Shown piece after piece: positions 5,967 to 10,181 of a stretch of 10,181 nt of DNA. The notes beneath the pieces are model-generated. The model was not told where the DNA came from. It ran no database searches and worked only from the letters and a program-made list of their open reading frames with translations. The stretch's first letter is position 1. The number at the start of each line of letters is the position of its first letter. Source of the stretch: Hyphomicrobiales bacterium. GTDB lineage: Bacteria; Pseudomonadota; Alphaproteobacteria; Rhizobiales; Xanthobacteraceae. The translations under genes and the position numbers were made by a program. The stretch is taken from NCBI GenBank assembly GCA_016201085.1, contig JACQDO010000164.1, positions 1 to 10,181 on the forward strand, in the 5' to 3' direction.

Positions 5967-5995
5967 AATATATGCCTAGCAGCGGGCGTGCGCAA
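5967..5995 (-). promoter_or_regulatory. Promoter of the helix-turn-helix gene (probably leaderless)
   Basis: On the minus strand, TTGCGC (5995-5990) and TATATT (5972-5967) are separated by 17 bases. The ATG at 5959 follows the -10 box after only seven bases (CTCGTCC), so the transcript would begin at the start codon. No Shine-Dalgarno sequence is visible. This matches the layout at the toxin-antitoxin promoter. The -35 box is only a moderate match. Confidence 0.55.
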
Positions 5996-6020
5996 GGGGA
6001 AGGGCGACGGAGGGCAAGGC

Positions 6021-6045
6021 GCTGGCTTATGGGGTGAAGGAGGAA
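6021..6045 (+). repeat. Short echo of the cynS 3' end
   Basis: These 25 bases match 1402-1426, the last codons of cynS, at 22-23 positions, with the core TATGGGGTGAAGGAGGA exact. A further GGGCAA (6012-6017) lines up with GGGCAA (1393-1398) at the same distance. Read in the frame equivalent to cynS it gives LAYGVKEE, the cyanase tail, but then runs on without the stop. It ends two bases from the sufE stop codon on the opposite strand. Confidence 0.6.
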
Positions 6046-6046
6046 T

Positions 6047-6478
6047 TTACGCCGCCGCCGCCAGCGCCGCATTGGCTTCGCGCCTGATGCGCTCGACCAT
6101 CGAGCGCAGGCCGTTCGAGCGCTGCGGCGTCAAGTTCTCGCGCAGCCCGATGCGGTCGAACAGCGCAATCGCGTCGACGGCCAGGATCTCGCGCGCGCTT
6201 TTGCCCGAGTAGAGCGCGAACAGGATGGCGACCAAGCCGCGCACGATATGGGCGTCGCTGTCGCCCTCGAAGCTCAGGATCGGGCCGCCGGCGCCGTCCG
6301 GTTTCACATGGGTGAGCAGCCAGACCTGGCTGGCGCAGCCCTGCACCTTGTTGGCGTCGATATGGGCGCTGTCGGCCAGCGGCGGCAATGTCCGCCCCAG
6401 CTCGATGACATAGCGATAGCGGTCATCCCATTCATCGAGCAGGGTGAAATTGTCGACAATCTCGTCAATCGCGGTCAT
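6047..6478 (-). CDS. sufE: SufE family cysteine desulfuration protein
   Basis: Accepts sulfur from the cysteine desulfurase SufS on an active-site cysteine and passes it to the SufBCD scaffold during iron-sulfur cluster assembly; cytoplasmic. 143 residues, normal for the family. The motif NKVQGCASQVWL carries the acceptor Cys48, corresponding to Cys51 of E. coli SufE. Other family features are IDEIVDNFTLLDEWDDRYRY at the N-terminus and HIVRGLVAILFALYSGKSA followed by LFDRIGLRENLTPQRSNGL. The ATG at 6478 begins with the conserved helix; the ribosome binding site is weak. No other suf or isc gene is visible, so it lies apart from a suf operon. An AT-rich stretch upstream (TATATATA at 6519-6526, TTATAAA near 6503-6508) probably holds its promoter. 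Confidence 0.95.
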   Translation of the reverse strand: MTAIDEIVDNFTLLDEWDDRYRYVIELGRTLPPLADSAHIDANKVQGCASQVWLLTHVKPDGAGGPILSFEGDSDAHIVRGLVAILFALYSGKSAREILAVDAIALFDRIGLRENLTPQRSNGLRSMVERIRREANAALAAAA

Positions 6479-6582
6479 GGCAACTCGTCGGGCGAATGCT
6501 CTTTATAACCGTGCTGGGTATATATAGTTCGCGACGGTGTCGATGGCCAAAATGAGTGCGGCGGGCCGCTCGGCCCGCGACG

Positions 6583-6621
6583 AGAGCGCGTTCCGTTTCG
6601 ATTGAATCGGAAACGCGCTCT
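6583..6621. repeat. Inverted-repeat unit of a RIME-like intergenic element
   Basis: AGAGCGCGTT (6583-6592) and AACGCGCTCT (6612-6621) are perfect 10-base arms, with an inner CGATT-G-AATCG (6599-6609) that can also pair. The sequence, followed by CTAGA, resembles the widespread intergenic mosaic repeats of rhizobia and their relatives (RIME family). It directly precedes a second hairpin at 6639-6681, and the two together look like one composite element between sufE and the DUF5330-like gene. Confidence 0.75.
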
Positions 6622-6638
6622 AGATTCCTTATTTGATC

Positions 6639-6681
6639 GCATTTTCTACGGCGAACCGGTTCCCACTTCGCCGGAAAATGC
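6639..6681. repeat. RIME-like hairpin with AACCGGTTCCCACTT core
   Basis: Outer arms GCATTTTC (6639-6646) and GAAAATGC (6674-6681) plus inner arms GGCGAA (6650-6655) and TTCGCC (6667-6672) form a long interrupted stem. The core AACCGGTTCCCACTT (6654-6668) occurs again, in the opposite orientation, at 10160-10174, so these are two members of one family. The element begins 26 bases after the end of the DUF5330-like gene when read on the minus strand and might end its transcript. Confidence 0.85.
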
Positions 6682-6706
6682 TCTAGTACCGACAAATAAG
6701 CCGTTC

Positions 6707-7141
6707 TTAAGCGGAAGGGCGGCCCGCCCGCGCTTCGCGGCGTGGCGGCAGCGGAACCGGCGCATGCCAGGCCGGCGCCATGTCCGCCGCGGTCAGCGTG
6801 CCATGGCCAGCCGCCGAAGCCGGCGCTGCCTTGGCGGCGGTTTTTTCGGCGGGGGCCGATTTTTCGTTCAACTTGGCGCTGATGAATTCGTAGATGGTGC
6901 GGGCGCCGGCCTCGGCCTTGTGGCCAAGGGCGACCGCAACCTTGCCGCCGACCTCGCAGGCATTGGGCTGGCGGGCGCAGAAGCCGCGCATGTCCGATAC
7001 GGCGGCTCCCGCCACGCTCGCCGCCTGTACGGCATCGATCTGCGCATCGGGCGACGTCGATTTCGTGCCGCTTGGCAGCAGCACGCAAACGACGGTCAGC
7101 CAGAACGCCATTCGCAGCAGGAAGAACATGACGCCACCCAT
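6707..7141 (-). CDS. DUF5330-like membrane-anchored or secreted protein
   Basis: 144 residues from the ATG at 7141, or 140 from a second ATG at 7129 that begins directly with the signal-like segment MFFLLRMAFWLTVVCVLLP. That hydrophobic stretch is an N-terminal membrane anchor or uncleaved signal, placing the rest in the periplasm. The conserved-looking core follows: VSDMRGFCARQPNACEVGG with two cysteines seven residues apart (a possible disulfide), then ALGHKAEAGARTIYEFISAK, the pattern I associate with DUF5330 proteins of Bradyrhizobium relatives. The C-terminal 50 residues are a low-complexity Ala/Pro/Lys tail and look disordered. Function unknown. It lies head to head with the histidine kinase across a 440-base intergenic region. 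Confidence 0.8.
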   Translation of the reverse strand: MGGVMFFLLRMAFWLTVVCVLLPSGTKSTSPDAQIDAVQAASVAGAAVSDMRGFCARQPNACEVGGKVAVALGHKAEAGARTIYEFISAKLNEKSAPAEKTAAKAAPASAAGHGTLTAADMAPAWHAPVPLPPRREARAGRPSA

Positions 7142-7577
7142 TTTCCCCGGCGGCTTTTACGCCGCCTTTGAACTAAACCTAGCAGATAGGCCTGAAGCCG
7201 GTGTTGGCGACAAAGCGCGGGTTTTGGACAAAATCGACGCGAATACGACATGAATTTTCGTCAAATTCGACAAATTCCAATTTGGCTAAAGTTTTAAATA
7301 TCGCCGCATCCGGGTGCGGGCCGCATTCCGCGCCCGGCCGGGCATGGTTACCGCGCCGGTAACAAATCGCCGGCTCGCGTATTGGCCGGCGCCCGCGGCA
7401 ACAGAAATTTCACCATGACCGGCAAATGAGCCTCGCCTGGGCCCGGGAATGCGCCTCCGGCCGCGGCAAAAGGCCCTGCGGCGGCGGGGCTTTAGCGTTC
7501 GCTTAAGTGGGCCTGGCTTACGATTTCGCTCACGAAAAAGGGGCGCGTCTGTTTCGACAAGACGTGAGACAGGGACC
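7142..7577. promoter_or_regulatory. Divergent intergenic region with several inverted repeats
   Basis: No gene is convincing here. Bases 7240-7300 are AT-rich and must hold the promoters of the divergent genes, but no pair of boxes is clear. Symmetric sites seen: CAAATT-CC-AATTTG (7271-7284), preceded by another TCAAATT at 7261-7267; CCGCA-N6-TGCGG (7305-7320); the perfect palindrome GCCCGGCCGGGC (7332-7343); and GTTACCG-CGC-CGGTAAC (7347-7363). The first and last have the size and symmetry of operators for dimeric regulators. Bases 7449-7577 remain open in the kinase frame, but I place the kinase start later. Confidence 0.5.
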
Positions 7578-9395
7578 GTGAGCTTCCTCACACCGGTGCG
7601 GAACTATGTCGACGCTTTGGTGCATCCGGCTGCGCAACACGATGCGCTGACCGCGGCGCGCCACCGCGCCTTCATTGCGCCGCGCCTGCTCGGCAGCTTT
7701 GCCGCGCTGGCGTGTTTCCCCATCTATATCGTCTTTCGCGGCGTGCCGAGCGCGCTCGAGGTCGGTGTCTTCGCCTGGCTGGCCGCGCCCATCCTGATTG
7801 CCTATTTCCTGTCGCGCACGGGCCGCTACGAAAGCGCGCACGTGCTCTCCTCGTTGTCGCTCACCGGTCTGGTGGGGGTGGTGGCCTGGTACAGCGGCGG
7901 TATCGGTTCGTTCGCGGCGATCTGGCTGGTCGTGGTTCCGCTGGAGGCCGCGCTGTCGGCCTCGCGGCGCGTGGTCGCGCTGGCGTCGACCATCGCACTG
8001 GCCGCCGCCGGCCTTTTGCTGATCGTGAGCGACATCGGCCTGCTGCCGCCGGCGACGACGCTGGCCAACGAACACGGCACGCTGGCCGCGCTCGGCATCG
8101 TCTCGGCGGCGCTCTATGCCACCGGCCTGGCGCTCGGCGCCGAATCGCTGGCGCGCACCAGCTTCTGGCTGCTCTATGCCGAGGAGGACCGCTACCGGCT
8201 GCTCGCGCGCAATATGACCGACGTCATTACCCGTCACGCCCGCGACGGTGCGGTGCTGTTTGTATCGCCGGCGGCCGAGCCCCTGTTCGGCGTGCGAACG
8301 AGCGAGCTGGCCGGTCACGGCCTGTTCGATCGCGTGCATGTCGCGGATCGACCGGCCTATCTCACCGCGCTGGCGGACGCTGCGGTGCTTGGTGAAACAC
8401 GAACCGTCGAGTTTCGCATCCGCCGTGACGACGGCATGAAAGGCCATGCCGGCCACTTTATTTGGGTTGAAATGCGCTGCCGTCCACTCGACTGCGCCGC
8501 CGATACGCCGAATGCGGACGGGCGCGAGGTGGTCGCGGTGCTGCGCGATATCAGCGAACGCAAGGCGCAAGAGAGCGCGATCGCGCTCGCGCGGGCCGAA
8601 TCGGAACGCGCCAATGCCGCCAAGAGCCGTTTCCTCGCCACCATGAGCCATGAGCTGCGCACGCCGCTCAACGCGATCATCGGCTTCTCCGACATGCTGG
8701 GCAACGATTCGCTGCAACTCAATGCGGCACGCAAACATGAATATGCCAAGCTGATCAACGAATCCGGCCGTCATCTATTATCGGTGGTCAATGGCATTCT
8801 CGATATGTCGAAAATGGACACCGGCAACTTCGAAATCACGCCGGAGCCGTTCATACCGGCGCAGCTTATTGTCAGTTGCTGCGATCTGCTGGCGCTGAAG
8901 GCGCATGACGCCGGGGTGGAGATCAAGACGCAAGTCTCGGCCGATCTTTCCGAAGTGGTGGCTGACCGCCGTGCCTTCAACCAGATCCTGATCAATCTGA
9001 TTTCCAATGCCATCAAATTCACGCCGCGCGGCGGCCGGGTAACGGTGAGCGCGCATTGCGACGGTCCCAAATTCGCCGTTGCCGTGGAAGACACCGGTGT
9101 CGGAATCGGCGCGGACGATTTGCCGCGTTTGGGAGAGGCATTCTTCCAGGCCCGCGCCTCCTACGACCGGCGACACGACGGCTCGGGGTTAGGCCTTTCC
9201 ATCGTCAAGGGGCTGGTGCGGCTGCATGGCGGCGACCTCGACATCCAGAGCCGTCTCGGCGAAGGAACGCGGGTGACCGTGCGGCTGCCGATGGATTGCG
9301 AAGCAGGCCGGCCGGTCGACCCGATCAATCTTGTCACCGAGCGGGCGAACGAACTTGCGGCTGTTGCCAATCTTCGGATCAAGAAAAGTGCGTAA
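7578..9395 (+). CDS. Membrane-bound PAS sensor histidine kinase (PleC/DivJ-like)
   Basis: Inner-membrane sensor kinase that would autophosphorylate and pass phosphate to a response regulator not present here. 605 residues from the GTG at 7578 (MSFLTPVRNYVDALV), preceded closely by AGGGA. The frame is open back to 7449, but that part is Arg-rich and looks non-coding. About six membrane helices span residues 35-200. A PAS domain follows at about 204-335 (DRYRLLARNMTDVITRHARD to VVAVLRDISERK). HisKA carries the phospho-acceptor His358 in FLATMSHELRTPLNAIIGF. The ATPase domain has the N box (Asn468, Asn477 in NQILINLISNAIKFTP), Asp505 in DTGVGIG and GSGLGLS at 535-541. All key residues are present. 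HisKA resembles the PleC/DivJ cell-cycle kinases of alphaproteobacteria, which is inference. Its stop overlaps the next gene's start. Confidence 0.93.
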   Translation: MSFLTPVRNYVDALVHPAAQHDALTAARHRAFIAPRLLGSFAALACFPIYIVFRGVPSALEVGVFAWLAAPILIAYFLSRTGRYESAHVLSSLSLTGLVGVVAWYSGGIGSFAAIWLVVVPLEAALSASRRVVALASTIALAAAGLLLIVSDIGLLPPATTLANEHGTLAALGIVSAALYATGLALGAESLARTSFWLLYAEEDRYRLLARNMTDVITRHARDGAVLFVSPAAEPLFGVRTSELAGHGLFDRVHVADRPAYLTALADAAVLGETRTVEFRIRRDDGMKGHAGHFIWVEMRCRPLDCAADTPNADGREVVAVLRDISERKAQESAIALARAESERANAAKSRFLATMSHELRTPLNAIIGFSDMLGNDSLQLNAARKHEYAKLINESGRHLLSVVNGILDMSKMDTGNFEITPEPFIPAQLIVSCCDLLALKAHDAGVEIKTQVSADLSEVVADRRAFNQILINLISNAIKFTPRGGRVTVSAHCDGPKFAVAVEDTGVGIGADDLPRLGEAFFQARASYDRRHDGSGLGLSIVKGLVRLHGGDLDIQSRLGEGTRVTVRLPMDCEAGRPVDPINLVTERANELAAVANLRIKKSA

Positions 9396-10113
9396 GCGAG
9401 TCAATAGCTACGAAATAAATGCGCCGCACACCGCCGGCAGACTTGTCGCCGCGATCGGTCGCTATCCGCGTGAATCCGTCGGCGTCGTGATGGCGACCGT
9501 CGCCATTTTCGCGATCTGCATCAACGCGTTGTATTTGCAAAAGGGACCGCACCCGGCGCCGATTTTTGCGTCCAAACCCTTGCTGAAGCAAATAGCACCC
9601 GACACTGCGACGCGTACGGCGGCTGCACCGTCCAACGGCGCAACGGAGATCGCTGCGTCAAGCCGTGCGCAGCTTATTTCCAACATTCAGCGCGAACTCA
9701 ACCGCAGAGGTTTTTACGACGGCGCGGTCGACGGAATTTGGGGCGCCAAAACCGATGCGGCCACGCGCGATTTCATCCAGGCCGCCGGTTTGAAGATCAA
9801 TCCGGACGTGAGCGAAAACCTGCTACGTGCGATCGTCACATCCAAAGCGCAGAATAATCGCGCAACGACGCCGGAACCCGTGCGCAGCGATCCGATCGCC
9901 GAGTTGATCGCGCCGACCAAACGCGTTCTTGCAATTCAGCGCGCGCTGTCCGAGTTCGGTTATGGCCAGATCAAGCCGACCGGTACCTTCGATGCGGATA
10001 CCCGCACGGCAATTGAGAAATTCGAACGCGACCGCCGGCTGCCCGTGACCGGCCAGATCTCCGATCGTTTCGTGCGCGAACTGGCCGCCATGACAGGCCG
10101 CCCGCTCGAGTGA
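9388..10113 (+). CDS. Membrane-anchored protein with two peptidoglycan-binding domains
   Basis: 241 residues from the GTG at 9388, which overlaps the kinase stop by eight bases (GTGCGTAA). The frame is open back to 9331, but that part lies within the kinase gene. A cytoplasmic N-terminus of about 30 residues precedes one membrane helix (31-50, VGVVMATVAIFAICINALYL), then a Pro/Ala-rich periplasmic linker and two PG_binding_1-type repeats: about 96-150 (NIQRELNRRGFYDGAVDGIW) and about 178-235 (AIQRALSEFGYGQIKPTGTF). No catalytic domain is attached, so it should bind the wall rather than cut it. The overlap suggests it is co-translated with the kinase and may work with it in sensing or localising at the envelope. 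The start codon choice is moderately sure. Confidence 0.88.
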   Translation: MRKRVNSYEINAPHTAGRLVAAIGRYPRESVGVVMATVAIFAICINALYLQKGPHPAPIFASKPLLKQIAPDTATRTAAAPSNGATEIAASSRAQLISNIQRELNRRGFYDGAVDGIWGAKTDAATRDFIQAAGLKINPDVSENLLRAIVTSKAQNNRATTPEPVRSDPIAELIAPTKRVLAIQRALSEFGYGQIKPTGTFDADTRTAIEKFERDRRLPVTGQISDRFVRELAAMTGRPLE

Positions 10114-10142
10114 ATAGCCGACCGGCAATGCCGTATGTTACC

Positions 10143-10181
10143 AAGCGCATGATCCCGAAAAGTGGGAACCGGTTTTCGGAA
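10143..10181. repeat. RIME-like hairpin, cut by the window end
   Basis: CCGAAAA (10155-10161) pairs with TTTTCGG (10173-10179) around a loop containing GTGGGAACC. The flanking GCATGATC on the left would be expected to find its partner just past the window end. Its core AAGTGGGAACCGGTT (10160-10174) is the exact reverse complement of 6654-6668. It lies 30 bases after the stop of the peptidoglycan-binding gene. Confidence 0.8.

Noticed and set aside
7449..7577. Longer start for the histidine kinase at the ATG at 7449
   Set aside because: The extra 43 residues are dominated by Arg and Pro, resemble GC-rich non-coding translation, and would put a charged stretch before the natural N-terminus. 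The GTG at 7578 has AGGGA just upstream.
7530..8774. Minus-strand open frame of 414 codons opposite the histidine kinase
   Set aside because: Low-complexity Arg/Gln/His-rich translation with no recognisable family, lying across the kinase's membrane and PAS regions. The plus strand is unambiguously coding.

Overview
The window looks like a GC-rich chromosomal segment from an alphaproteobacterium of the Bradyrhizobium / Rhodopseudomonas / Pseudolabrys type (Hyphomicrobiales). This is inferred from the protein families (an NrtD-type ABC ATPase next to cyanase, SufE, a DUF5330-like protein, a PleC/DivJ-style histidine kinase followed by a peptidoglycan-binding protein), from the GC-rich codon use, and from the intergenic repeats: GTAG-bounded REP doublets and RIME-like hairpins typical of these genomes. 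No species assignment is possible from sequence alone.

Layout. 1-1429: the 3' part of a nitrate/cyanate-type ABC transporter ATPase, then cyanase (cynS), forming a cyanate uptake and detoxification operon. A REP doublet sits between them, and a second, abortive copy of the cynS start lies directly against the ATPase stop codon. 1445-1729: a small hypothetical gene on the minus strand, convergent with cynS. 1730-2157: intergenic, with an inverted repeat, a REP doublet of a second class and a strong promoter at its right end. 2158-3275: a two-gene toxin-antitoxin operon of the VapBC45 type (DUF433 antitoxin plus PIN-like toxin), apparently transcribed as a leaderless mRNA. 3293-3374: REP doublet. 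3418-4065: an unrecognised 215-residue protein whose AT-richer codon use is unlike everything around it. 4146-5168: a luciferase-like flavin monooxygenase. 5200-5285: REP doublet.

5297-7141 is a run of three minus-strand genes: a helix-turn-helix protein (also apparently leaderless), SufE and a DUF5330-like membrane-anchored protein, with RIME-like hairpins between the last two. 7142-7577 is a divergent intergenic region with several inverted repeats. 7578-10113 holds a membrane-bound PAS histidine kinase whose stop codon overlaps the start of a single-pass membrane protein with two peptidoglycan-binding domains, probably a co-translated signalling and envelope pair. The window ends inside another RIME-like repeat.

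Four REP doublets in about 4.5 kb, each at a gene boundary, are the dominant structural theme. No RAYT transposase that could mobilise them is visible here. The points that most deserve a second look are the displaced cynS start around a REP doublet, a short echo of the cynS 3' end 4.6 kb away beside sufE, the leaderless promoters, and the compositionally odd orphan gene at 3418-4065.
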